A DNA stretch of 64,000 nt from Bacteroidales bacterium. GTDB lineage: Bacteria > Bacteroidota > Bacteroidia > Bacteroidales > UBA3663. The DNA is taken from contig JAFSKF010000032.1 in assembly GCA_017449065.1 (NCBI GenBank), positions 1 through 64,000 of the forward strand, in the 5' to 3' direction. The notes below the pieces were generated by a model that was not told the DNA's origin, did not search any database, and saw nothing but the letters and a program-made list of their open reading frames with translations. Shown piece by piece: positions 19,143 to 28,131 of this stretch; position 1 is the stretch's first letter, and every line of letters starts with the position of its first letter. The translations under genes were made by a program, and so were the position numbers.

Positions 19143-20846
19143 TTAGTCCGATCCGTTTGCACAGGTAGCATATAATCCGATACAAGCTCCAATGAAGCCG
19201 TCACTTCGGGCAGTACTCAGGTTTATAGCATCGACACCTTGCGCTAATACCTTCCAAGGTGTGTTTTCTTCAGCATAAAGGAAATCATAGTACCGCCCAT
19301 GTCCAATAATTTTCAGACGTATATTTTTTCCTTGGCTTATCTGTGCAGAAGCAATCATTACGGGCGTTTTCTCCGAACGGGTAAGAGTCAGCGCCAACTG
19401 ATTATCTGCAAGCATCGTCAAACCATAGACAAAATTATAGGTTTCGTTTTGCAGAAGAACCAATCCCGCAAGATCTTTATTGCTTTTTGGAGCGAAGCTA
19501 ATCTCAGTTTCTGCGGTGAAATGGGTGTGCTGTTGACGGCAAAAAACAGCAGATGGTGATTCTCGCTGTCTGATGTTGACCGATTTTGGAGTAATGGTCA
19601 ATTTGCCATTCCCTGTGGAATAGAAAGAAGAGGGATTGCGAAGTTTCATCCAACGGTGGTGGAGATCAGGAGTATCGAACTGATCGGTATAGGAGAAATT
19701 TCCTGTTGTGAGTTGGTCGTATTGTAATGACTTCGTTACAAAAGGTGCATCAACAACCGTAGGGAGTTTTTTATCTTTCTCCAAAATGGTCGGCCAGCCA
19801 TCATTCCATGAGACCGGCAGCATATAGGTATCTCGTCCTGTATTATAATAGGGACCTTCGTAAGCACGACAACCTAAAAAAACGGCATACCAATCGCCTT
19901 GCGTGTTTTGCACCATATCGGCATGACCGGCACTTGTGACGGCGTCCGTGGGCAGATAGGGATTCTCTTGATAGTTGTAAAGATGCCGTTGTGTCAGAAT
20001 AGGATTGTTGGGACATTCTTCCCACGAAGATGCCTGGGTAATGTCTGCTTTGACCGATGCGCGGAAGATAACTTCCGAATGCCAGTCACCGGTGCCGCCT
20101 TCTGCACACATCAGGTAATAGTACTTACCGATACGATAAAGATGCGGTCCTTCAATCCAGATGGGCTTTTCCTCTACATGTGTGCCGCCACGGACAATCT
20201 GATGTGGTTCTCCAATAATACTGTCCCCTTTTACGTCAAATTCCAGAAGGCGGATAGCCCGTTGCCCCTCATAGTCATGTCCACCCATAACAGGGGCGTT
20301 ATGAACGATGAAGGCGCGGCCTGTCTTCTCATCAAAGAAGAAGGACGGATCAATACCGTCAATCTTTGGCAGATAGATAGGGTCGCTCCACCCTTGATGC
20401 GGATCTTGGGTCTTCACAAAGAAGTTGCCGGCACCGACGTTGGTAGTAATCATATAGAAGGTTCTGGTCTTCTTATGATACTTGATATCAGGTGCGAAGA
20501 TTCCGGCAGATACTGCCTGTCCTTTGAGCGGCAGTTGGGAAGGTCGGTCAAGAACATGACCTATCTGCGACCAATGTACGAGATCCTTGCTCTCGAAAAT
20601 GGGTACACCGGGATAGAAGGAGAAGGAGGAGTTGACCAGATAATAGGTGTCTCCAGCCCGGCAGATGGAAGGATCCGGATAAAAGCCTGCAAGAATCGGA
20701 TTCTGATATTGTGTCTGCGGATTGTATGGCTGTTCAAAGCGGGCATCTTGTCCGGTATAGGAAAAATATTCGAAGGTTGCGTTCTGTGCTTGTGCGATAG
20801 AGACTGTCGTATATAACAAGCCAATGATGGATAATACTTTGTTCAT
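19143..20846 (-). CDS. GH43 glycosidase (beta-xylosidase/arabinofuranosidase type), secreted
   Basis: This 567-residue enzyme has a signal peptide (MNKVLSIIGLLYTTVSIAQA) and a five-bladed GH43 propeller at about residues 48-350. The catalytic triad is visible: general base Asp in AGFYPDPSI, pKa-modulating Asp in IDGIDPSFFF and general acid Glu in IWIEGPHLY. The remaining 200 residues form a C-terminal beta-sandwich typical of two-domain GH43 beta-xylosidases (FTAETEISFAPKS, DLAGLVLLQNETYNFV). It lies last in the operon, 24 bp after the GH10-like gene. Release of xylose or arabinose from xylo-oligosaccharides is the likely role; the exact subfamily cannot be fixed by eye. Confidence 0.88.
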   Translation of the reverse strand: MNKVLSIIGLLYTTVSIAQAQNATFEYFSYTGQDARFEQPYNPQTQYQNPILAGFYPDPSICRAGDTYYLVNSSFSFYPGVPIFESKDLVHWSQIGHVLDRPSQLPLKGQAVSAGIFAPDIKYHKKTRTFYMITTNVGAGNFFVKTQDPHQGWSDPIYLPKIDGIDPSFFFDEKTGRAFIVHNAPVMGGHDYEGQRAIRLLEFDVKGDSIIGEPHQIVRGGTHVEEKPIWIEGPHLYRIGKYYYLMCAEGGTGDWHSEVIFRASVKADITQASSWEECPNNPILTQRHLYNYQENPYLPTDAVTSAGHADMVQNTQGDWYAVFLGCRAYEGPYYNTGRDTYMLPVSWNDGWPTILEKDKKLPTVVDAPFVTKSLQYDQLTTGNFSYTDQFDTPDLHHRWMKLRNPSSFYSTGNGKLTITPKSVNIRQRESPSAVFCRQQHTHFTAETEISFAPKSNKDLAGLVLLQNETYNFVYGLTMLADNQLALTLTRSEKTPVMIASAQISQGKNIRLKIIGHGRYYDFLYAEENTPWKVLAQGVDAINLSTARSDGFIGACIGLYATCANGSD

Positions 20847-20870
20847 TTGTGTAAGAAATATACAGAAATA

Positions 20871-22502
20871 TTATTTTATTCCGTCGGCAAGACTGCCGTA
20901 AACATATTTGCGATTGTAATCTGTATTCCAAAGACCCAAGGGTTCATCATTGTCAAGCATCTGGTGCCAGACAATCCCTGTTTGCTGTGCTTGTGGTACA
21001 TAAGTATTGTAGGCATTCAGAATTTTAGTCAGCATTGCCGCTTGTTCATGCAGTTGCTCTTCGGTTACTTCACTGTTAACTATATCATCTATGTCTATTC
21101 TTACATCCATCAGTTTGATGAGTTTGCCTGAATTGGCAAGTACTTGGAAAACCGGTTCGTAATTCGTAGTCGAAGAGATGCTGGTATGAAGTGTCAGTGC
21201 AATGCCGTCGATGACTGCACCCAAGTTATCTATGTGATTTACGTATTCGATCAGATTCTCCGCTTCCTGAGTTGTGTTCAGTATGCCTGCACCGATGTAT
21301 AGTTTTCCGTCGGTCATGCGTTTGGCCAGTTGAAAAGCAGTTAAGGCGTAATCATTGCCCAAGTATTTTTGCCAGAAGAATTCCGATGCATTGCCAGAGT
21401 CTTCTGCTAACGGGTCGCTGATCACCACCCATTCTTTCACATACTTTTCTCCGATTCCAATCACACCACTGAGATAGCGTTCCAGTTCTGCATTCAGCAG
21501 TTGCCTTTTTTCTTCATCGGTTTTCTCGACGAATGAGGCAAGCGGGTCATATCCTTCTCCCAAAACACTGATGCCAGCTTCTTCTATGCTAGCATTGGTG
21601 TTGGTTTGTATGGCTATGGATGCAACTGTCAGTTCTTTGTCATCCAGATTTGTATTTAAAGTGTTTAAATTGTCAGTGACCTCATTGCCTCGGTTATCAA
21701 CTTCAAACAGTTCAATGTCATCGACAAAAAGCGTACCCACATAGGTTCCCATCGAAAAAAGAATAGAGGTCAGTCCTTTGATGCCGGATGCCATCGTGTT
21801 CTGTAGTTCAACTTTCTTCCATTCAGTGGTTACGCTGACATTCGGGGAGAAACGGGAGCCTCGTCCGTTGCTATAGGTAGAAACCTGAATAGTTCCTTCC
21901 GTGGTTCCACGCACCATCATAGTAAGCTTATACTTGATGCCCGGTTCTACTTGAGGAGTCCGTGCAAACGTATAGGCCACTTGGGCATTGTTCTGAGCAG
22001 TGGATGTGCTGTTCGTCATTTTCAGGCAATAACCACCGTCATCACCTTCCGGACGAATGACATTGGGTGAAAGCAGAGCGTTCAGATAAGCGGCATTCTG
22101 ATTCTCATGTGACAGGAGAGGAGTACCGACTAATGTCATATGGTGCTGGGCTGCCAGTTTTATCACCGAACTTAGTGTAGTCGTGTCAACAGCCCCATTG
22201 GCTTTAATCACTTGCCCGTGACAAAAAGACAATCCCGGCACCAGTTGTCCGAAGTTGGCAACACCAATCCGATATTCCATTCCCCTATCCAGAAAGACGG
22301 TGGCATCCATCACAATTCCGACCTGAGGATCGTAGGTGCATAGTTTGTCATAGTTATTCAGATAGTCACGAGATTGAAGCGATTCCGGTTCTTTCATTTT
22401 GAATTGTTCCATATCGGAGTCTGCACACGAGGTGAAGGCAAAACTTATGGCGTAAAAAGCGAAAGTTGCCATAAATATTCCGCAGATATTATTCATCTTC
22501 AT
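20871..22502 (-). CDS. GH10-fold surface lipoprotein without the usual catalytic glutamates
   Basis: The 543-residue protein sits at the xyn10C position of the xus cluster. A lipoprotein signal ends in FTSC followed by acidic residues (ADSDME), which favours surface exposure. GH10-like barrel parts frame an inserted CBM4/9-like domain at about residues 145-270 (GGYCLKMTNSTST, VEPGIKYKLTMMVRG, LFVDDIELFEV), as in Bacteroidetes Xyn10C. The catalytic landmarks are altered. The acid/base segment WDVVNE reads WVVISD, the nucleophile segment ITELD reads IKLMD, and the HTLVWHSQ segment reads MTLVGTPL. Hydrolysis is therefore unlikely, and a xylan-binding role at the cell surface is the better inference. 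It follows xusE by 8 bp. Confidence 0.82.
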   Translation of the reverse strand: MKMNNICGIFMATFAFYAISFAFTSCADSDMEQFKMKEPESLQSRDYLNNYDKLCTYDPQVGIVMDATVFLDRGMEYRIGVANFGQLVPGLSFCHGQVIKANGAVDTTTLSSVIKLAAQHHMTLVGTPLLSHENQNAAYLNALLSPNVIRPEGDDGGYCLKMTNSTSTAQNNAQVAYTFARTPQVEPGIKYKLTMMVRGTTEGTIQVSTYSNGRGSRFSPNVSVTTEWKKVELQNTMASGIKGLTSILFSMGTYVGTLFVDDIELFEVDNRGNEVTDNLNTLNTNLDDKELTVASIAIQTNTNASIEEAGISVLGEGYDPLASFVEKTDEEKRQLLNAELERYLSGVIGIGEKYVKEWVVISDPLAEDSGNASEFFWQKYLGNDYALTAFQLAKRMTDGKLYIGAGILNTTQEAENLIEYVNHIDNLGAVIDGIALTLHTSISSTTNYEPVFQVLANSGKLIKLMDVRIDIDDIVNSEVTEEQLHEQAAMLTKILNAYNTYVPQAQQTGIVWHQMLDNDEPLGLWNTDYNRKYVYGSLADGIK

Positions 22503-22510
22503 AACTTCGA

Positions 22511-23506
22511 TTATTTGGTTGAAAAGGTTTCATATTTGCTTTGGCGATCGCGCATGATAAGCGTTTCCTGTGTTCGCCGTGTAGTCGTAACAGGTTGTCC
22601 GGCCGATTCGTAACTGAAAGAGACTTCATATTGCAGGGTCAGCTGATCCCGGTCCTTCTGTCCCCAAGCTTTTTTTGCAGCCTTGTATTCCCACTTGCCG
22701 CTGCCCGTTGCCGTGCAATTCGGAGTATCCGTAGTGATATTCACGAGGTTGTCAGCATCAAAGGTCAGAATGAGTTCGCAGGTCTTGGTCTCAATCGTGC
22801 TCTTCCCACTGGCATTTACGACAGTGACATTGACAGATACCGGATAGCGTGATTGCATTAGTCCGTCTGTCGTGAGATAGACCAAATCTGCATCCTCCCA
22901 ATAGTTCGGTTGGCGGGTAATTGTATCACTTTCAGTACCGATTGATACTACATCGGAACCTTTGCTTAGCCAGCAACCGTGATATCGGTTTTTGTATTTC
23001 ACCGCATAAAGCACATAGTCCTTGCCGCTTAAGATAGAATCGGTTGCTGAAATCATTCGGACGGGTATAACATAATTGACCTGTGTGCAAAGCGAGTCGG
23101 TAAAGAAAGCATCAGACAGTTGCACATCCACACAACCCATAATATCGCCCGATGATATGGTAATGATATTATCGGATAGGGTATAATAGTTTCTGGGCAT
23201 AGGCTTGACATCTCTGCCGTCTTCAAACTGCAAGCCTTCGCACAATGTCTCGTCAATGGCAATTTGAATGCTACGGCACTTTTTATTTTTGTTTACACCG
23301 CCCATCGTTGCATAAATCTGGCAACGATGCAGGTTGTCCAAATCAGTAGGGGCCACCTCGTCGTCCCCCAGCGTGATGGTTCTTACCGGGGTCTGGGTAG
23401 CGAAATAGACAGTCTGATAGTCGAAGTCTGGAAACTCGACATCGTCGTTCTCGCATGAATTGAGCCCGAAGACTGCACATAGAGCAAAGATAATATACTT
23501 TTTCAT
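22511..23506 (-). CDS. xusE: XusE-like surface glycan-binding lipoprotein (DUF1735 type)
   Basis: This 331-residue lipoprotein (FALCAVFGLNSCENDD) has the acidic residues after the lipid-bearing Cys that favour surface display. The N-terminal half is a DUF1735-like beta-sandwich (VYFATQTPVRTITLGDDE; VVNYVIPVRMISATDSIL in part). The second half contains KNRYHGCWLSKG and a further beta domain. Its position after the second SusD homologue and before the GH10-like gene matches xusE of Prevotella/Bacteroides xylan loci. It probably binds xylan together with the SusC/D pairs. The start at 23506 (MKKYIIFALC) is preferred over an ATG three codons earlier that would overlap the preceding gene. Confidence 0.75.
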   Translation of the reverse strand: MKKYIIFALCAVFGLNSCENDDVEFPDFDYQTVYFATQTPVRTITLGDDEVAPTDLDNLHRCQIYATMGGVNKNKKCRSIQIAIDETLCEGLQFEDGRDVKPMPRNYYTLSDNIITISSGDIMGCVDVQLSDAFFTDSLCTQVNYVIPVRMISATDSILSGKDYVLYAVKYKNRYHGCWLSKGSDVVSIGTESDTITRQPNYWEDADLVYLTTDGLMQSRYPVSVNVTVVNASGKSTIETKTCELILTFDADNLVNITTDTPNCTATGSGKWEYKAAKKAWGQKDRDQLTLQYEVSFSYESAGQPVTTTRRTQETLIMRDRQSKYETFSTK

Positions 23507-23508
23507 AA

Positions 23509-25299
23509 TTACCATCCTTTATTTTGTTTGAGTCGTTTGTATTTAAGACATTCGCTATAGGGAATGGGTCCGTAGTATTGGTATTCTTTGTAGTTGCGGC
23601 TGTCAACGTCTATAGGTGTGTAGGTGTTGTCTGCCTGGCTGATGTTCATGCCTTTTGCCGTTTCGTTTAGATTGAGTTGCCAGCGACGGAGATCCCAGAA
23701 ACGATGCCCTTCGAAAGAGAGCTCAATGCGGCGTTCATTGCGGATGAGCTGTCGCATTTTCTCCTGATCTTCTTTGATGCTTTCCAGATAGTCGTTTCCT
23801 GCTTTGCAGCGGTTGTGCAAGGCTCGGATAACATCGTATGCCGAATAGCCGTGAGTACCAGCTATGGTCGGACCCCATGCCTCATTAGCTGCTTCTGCAT
23901 AGTCGAGAAATATTTCCGTGTAACGGATATAGGCTCTGTAGAAAGCAATATTTCCAGGGTTCGCCGGATTCAAATTGGCACGCTGGTTAAGCAGTTTACG
24001 CAGATAGTAGCCTGTTCTCGTACTGTTGCCACTCAAACGGTTCAGCGCATCCTGATTGGCGCCATCGGACGCAGTGATGATAGTCGCATTGCTTGAACCG
24101 ATTCTTCCGCCATTCAGCAGCACGTATGCTTCCAGTCTGGGATCTCTGTTTGTGTAAGGTCGGGTTTCATCGTAGCGGCTGCTTTCACTGATAGGATAGC
24201 CCTTGTCGTCTGGGAAACAATCGACAAAATTCTGCGTCGGGTTGACCAGGCCCTGTCCGTAGATGCTGGGAGGATAGCATTGGGCCTCAAGGGTGCCGTC
24301 GTTAGCCTTGCGTCCGGTTATTTTGGCACCGCGCCAGAGTATTTCCTTCGGGTTCATTCCATTGGCCAATGAATTGATTTCACTTGTATTGTTGTACCAG
24401 GTCCAGCCTTGGCTATCCATTCCGCTGATGCCACCAATCTCGTCAAGCAAACGCCCAGCGGCATCGGCAGCTGTTTCCCACAGGTCGGTACGGCCTTGAT
24501 TATATGCCGGACTTGCTGCCAATAAAGCCGTGCGTGCACGATAAGCCAGAACAATCCGGCCTACCATCCGACCATTGAACTTCGTTCCGAAAACACGTGT
24601 GTATTGACTGGCAGTAGGAGCCAAAGAGGCATACTTGACAGGAACATCAGAATCATTTTCAATGTCACCGTAGGTCATAGGCAGTAAAGCCAAGGCAGAA
24701 TCACAGTCAGCATAGATTTGCTGAATACATTCGTCGAAAGTAGCCCGTGACAGGTCGAACTGGCTGGTGGCATCCATTTCGTTCAGAATAATGGGCACGC
24801 CGCAAAGTACGCCATTTTCATCGTAGCCTGCATGTGCTTGCAGCAGATGAAACATATTCATAGCCCGCAGACCATAGGCTTCGCCCTTTTCTCTGTCGCG
24901 ATACATTTGTGCTGCTATCGGATCGTCAGCCCAGTCCACTCTGTCACAGCGATTGAGGAAGATGTTCAGATACATGATTTTGTTATAGCAGGTCTCCCAT
25001 ACGTTCATCGGGTTGTTCGATGCGGTCCAGGTTCCTGCAGCCATCGACCTATAGCCGTTAGAAGGTTGATTGCATACGGCATCATCGGTTGCCATTTCTG
25101 AAAACGAATAGCCGTCACAGACCAGATACGTGTAGGCATTGGCCAAAACGCCTTCTGCATACTGAGGATTCTTGTACATATAATCGACTCCCAAGTTGTT
25201 TTCCGGAGCGGGCTCAAAGAGATCGTCACAGGAAGCAAGTGAGGCGCAGATAATACTGCATAAAAGGGATGTTCCAATATATTTCGTTGTCCTTTTCAT
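23509..25299 (-). CDS. xusD: SusD/RagB family lipoprotein (second pair)
   Basis: The 596-residue product has a lipoprotein signal (SLASCDDLFEP) and the SusD fold: TPR-like helices around residues 60-200 (YAEGVLANAYTYLV, REKGEAYGLRAMNMFHLLQ) and the C-terminal segment ERRIELSFEGHRFWDLRRW that is diagnostic for the family. It is an extracellular glycan-binding lid for the adjacent SusC-like transporter. It follows its SusC partner by 12 bp and matches XusD by position in the xus cluster order. Cargo is inferred to be xylan fragments from the enzymes around it. Confidence 0.9.
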   Translation of the reverse strand: MKRTTKYIGTSLLCSIICASLASCDDLFEPAPENNLGVDYMYKNPQYAEGVLANAYTYLVCDGYSFSEMATDDAVCNQPSNGYRSMAAGTWTASNNPMNVWETCYNKIMYLNIFLNRCDRVDWADDPIAAQMYRDREKGEAYGLRAMNMFHLLQAHAGYDENGVLCGVPIILNEMDATSQFDLSRATFDECIQQIYADCDSALALLPMTYGDIENDSDVPVKYASLAPTASQYTRVFGTKFNGRMVGRIVLAYRARTALLAASPAYNQGRTDLWETAADAAGRLLDEIGGISGMDSQGWTWYNNTSEINSLANGMNPKEILWRGAKITGRKANDGTLEAQCYPPSIYGQGLVNPTQNFVDCFPDDKGYPISESSRYDETRPYTNRDPRLEAYVLLNGGRIGSSNATIITASDGANQDALNRLSGNSTRTGYYLRKLLNQRANLNPANPGNIAFYRAYIRYTEIFLDYAEAANEAWGPTIAGTHGYSAYDVIRALHNRCKAGNDYLESIKEDQEKMRQLIRNERRIELSFEGHRFWDLRRWQLNLNETAKGMNISQADNTYTPIDVDSRNYKEYQYYGPIPYSECLKYKRLKQNKGW

Positions 25300-25311
25300 A
25301 GTCGTTCTCTT

Positions 25312-28089
25312 TTAGAATTTGATTTTTGCACCGAGATTGTAACTGCGGCATTGAGGAGCAGCTCCGACATTTGTTTCCAGATATTTGCGCTCGCCGGAGA
25401 TGCAGAGAAGATCGGTGCCGTAAACATAGAACTGCAAGTCCTTGATGAAGGACTGATCTAAAACAGATTTTGGAAAATCGTAAGTGAACTGTACACGTGA
25501 GAGATAAAAGGCAGAGGTTTTGAACATCCAATAGTCTGAAGCTACAAAGTTCAGGTCGCCGCTGAGGGTCGTCAGACGTGGATAGGTAGCAGACGTTGCG
25601 GTTTCCGGCGTCCATCGCCCCAGAACAGCATCGGTGTACTTGCGGTCACCATAGACCCAGTTCGAGAGGTTGTCCTTGAAACCTTTTCCTCCGAAGTTGC
25701 CATTACCTGCCACATAAAGTGTCAGATTCTTGTATTTGCCAGTGATGTTTACGCCGCAAATGAACGGTGCTAACCATTTACCTAAAACAACCATATCTTT
25801 TCCATCAATGATTCCGTCGTTATTCTTGTCTTCATACTTTAGGTCACCAGGACGAACATTCGAATTGATGGATGGGAGAGAAGTGTTTCCCTCGGCATCG
25901 AAATCACTTTCCTGAAAATAACCGAGACAGCGATAGCCGCGCAGGGTTTCGATTGCTCTGCCTGTAGCATCGAGCCAGGGATACTCGTTGTTCTCGCTGA
26001 TGCGATTGTTCTTGCTCCAATAATACATACCTGTCAGGCCCAACGCCAAATCGACTTCTCCGAATTTCTTATTAGCATTCAGCGTAAAGTCAATGCCTTG
26101 GCGTGTCTGGTTGTTGTAGTTGGTGGAGGCCAGGAAAGAGGTGTTCCAAGCCGAGAAGAAACTGGGATACATGATGCTTGGAATAACAATCTGTCCGTTC
26201 GTCTTCACGTTGAAATAGTTGGCGTCGATAGTCAATTGCGTATTCCAGATTTCGGGCTGAGCATTGAGTCCGAAACGGAATTCCTTCCGCTTGACAAAGC
26301 TAAGATTTTTATTGGCACCGCGGGTTGACAGGGATGTCTGCATACTCTGTGCGGTTTCGCTCCAGCCCCACCATTGGCCGGTCGCTGTAAACACATAGTC
26401 ATACATATAATAATTAGAGATGTCCATATCCTGATTGATGACACCATACGAAGCTGTCCACTTCAGATCTTTGAGCCAGTCAGTGCCACTCATCCACTGC
26501 TCGTTTTTCATCCGCCAGCCTAAAGTTACAACGGGAGACAAGGCGTTCCTGTGTCCTTCTGCCAACTTGGCTGAATGCACGGCTGCCACCGAGAAATCTG
26601 CGTAATAGGTATGCTGATAGTTCCAGTTTAACTGCAAGCCCAGATTCGCGTTGCTTGTACGGTGATACTGGCCGGAAACGGTTTGCTGGTATCCGTTTGC
26701 TAACAGTGTGGCTGCCGCATTGTGATCTCCGAACGAACGGTCATAGTCGAACTGTGCATTGAAAAGAATGGTCTGACGGTCGTAGCTGCCCGACACATTC
26801 TGCGTACCCGTTGACTTATCCGTTCCGTATTTCGTGAGCGATGTAATCTGGTCGGTTCCATTAGCGTTGTTCCATACTGCTTCGTAGGTAGAATACTCGT
26901 TGTTGATACTCGTATTATAGGAAGTGGCATAATCGACAGCAAAATGAGTCTTGAAAGACAGTCCTTCAAGGATGCTTTTTAAGTCGAGTTTCACCCCGGC
27001 ATCGAACTGCATCTGACGGGAAGTGTATTTGTTGTGGCCGGCAGCGTACATGGCAGCAAAAGGATTGGTCTGCTGGTTTTGTGTGCCGCCTAAGAGATAC
27101 TTGCCGCCAATGAGGTGATTGCTGTTGTTGGCGAGAATCTGAGAGTTTTCATCATTCGGATCCAGACTGCTCACCGGAATCAGTGGTACCAGCGGGTACT
27201 GGCTCGTCGGACGCAGTGTGGCGGATGCTCCCCAATAGCCGCTCAGATCACCGCGTGCATCATAGAAGGTGGCATCGGCATCAATCCATCCGGTTACCCA
27301 GTCGTTCAAGCGGAGGTCGATGTTGCCCCTTATGCTCAAGCCATTCGTGTAGTTGTCCTTGCTTTCGCCAAAATTGAGCAGATCGTTTGCGTGGTTCATA
27401 CCGATGAATGTATAGAAGTGGGCATATTTGCCACCGCCTTGAAACTCAGCATATCCTTCGTACCGTTGGTATGTTTTCTTCACATAGTCGCTACTATAGA
27501 AGTTGATCTCCGGATAACGGTATTTGTTATCGTGATTTGCATAGTGCCAGATATCTTCCTCGGAATAGACCGGTTGCAGACCATCGTTTTGCAAGGCTTC
27601 GTTATAGAGCGTCATATATTGTGCAGACCCCAGATAGTTCGGGTATCTTTTCGGAACAAAGACAGAGGCGTTGCCTCCCACTTTGACCTGCAGTCCATCC
27701 TGATGTCCTCGTTTGGTAGTAATCATAATGGCACCTTTGGCGGCACGGCTTCCGTAGAGCACCACAGCCTGTGCCGACTTCAAAAAAGTAATCTGCTCAA
27801 TTTCTTCGGGGTGTACATTTGTAGCTTCTCGGGGAACACCGTCCACCAGAATAAGAACATCACCTTGGTTCCACAATCCGCCATTATAGCCGCCAACGAG
27901 TGACTGCATGTTATCGAGTGAGTAAGTGGTGAAGTTCTTAGCATTTTGTTCGTTCATATCCACCACATTGACAGCACCCATCAGGTCTTGCTTGTCTATC
28001 GTTCGGAAAGCCACGTTGACAGAGTCTGTCTGTGCCCAGGAAAACGCTGCCCAAAGCAGGATAGATAATGAAAATATATATCGTTTCAT
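25312..28089 (-). CDS. xusC: SusC-like TonB-dependent transporter lacking the N-terminal regulatory domain (second pair)
   Basis: From the signal peptide start at 28089 (MKRYIFSLSILLWAAFSWAQ) this gives 925 residues. After a short linker the plug begins directly (MQSLVGGYNGGLWNQGDVLI, LVDGVPREATNVHPEEIEQI), followed by the SusC hallmark VLYGSRAAKGAIMITTKRG. The barrel closes with a typical end (RSYNLGAKIKF). It lacks the carboxypeptidase-like domain seen in its paralogue at 30014. Substrates are probably decorated xylo-oligosaccharides delivered by the downstream SusD partner. An ATG seven codons earlier would place charged residues before the signal peptide and is less likely. Confidence 0.9.
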   Translation of the reverse strand: MKRYIFSLSILLWAAFSWAQTDSVNVAFRTIDKQDLMGAVNVVDMNEQNAKNFTTYSLDNMQSLVGGYNGGLWNQGDVLILVDGVPREATNVHPEEIEQITFLKSAQAVVLYGSRAAKGAIMITTKRGHQDGLQVKVGGNASVFVPKRYPNYLGSAQYMTLYNEALQNDGLQPVYSEEDIWHYANHDNKYRYPEINFYSSDYVKKTYQRYEGYAEFQGGGKYAHFYTFIGMNHANDLLNFGESKDNYTNGLSIRGNIDLRLNDWVTGWIDADATFYDARGDLSGYWGASATLRPTSQYPLVPLIPVSSLDPNDENSQILANNSNHLIGGKYLLGGTQNQQTNPFAAMYAAGHNKYTSRQMQFDAGVKLDLKSILEGLSFKTHFAVDYATSYNTSINNEYSTYEAVWNNANGTDQITSLTKYGTDKSTGTQNVSGSYDRQTILFNAQFDYDRSFGDHNAAATLLANGYQQTVSGQYHRTSNANLGLQLNWNYQHTYYADFSVAAVHSAKLAEGHRNALSPVVTLGWRMKNEQWMSGTDWLKDLKWTASYGVINQDMDISNYYMYDYVFTATGQWWGWSETAQSMQTSLSTRGANKNLSFVKRKEFRFGLNAQPEIWNTQLTIDANYFNVKTNGQIVIPSIMYPSFFSAWNTSFLASTNYNNQTRQGIDFTLNANKKFGEVDLALGLTGMYYWSKNNRISENNEYPWLDATGRAIETLRGYRCLGYFQESDFDAEGNTSLPSINSNVRPGDLKYEDKNNDGIIDGKDMVVLGKWLAPFICGVNITGKYKNLTLYVAGNGNFGGKGFKDNLSNWVYGDRKYTDAVLGRWTPETATSATYPRLTTLSGDLNFVASDYWMFKTSAFYLSRVQFTYDFPKSVLDQSFIKDLQFYVYGTDLLCISGERKYLETNVGAAPQCRSYNLGAKIKF

Positions 28090-28131
28090 AACTCTTATTT
28101 CATAAATCATAACTCTATGTTCGTGTAGTGT

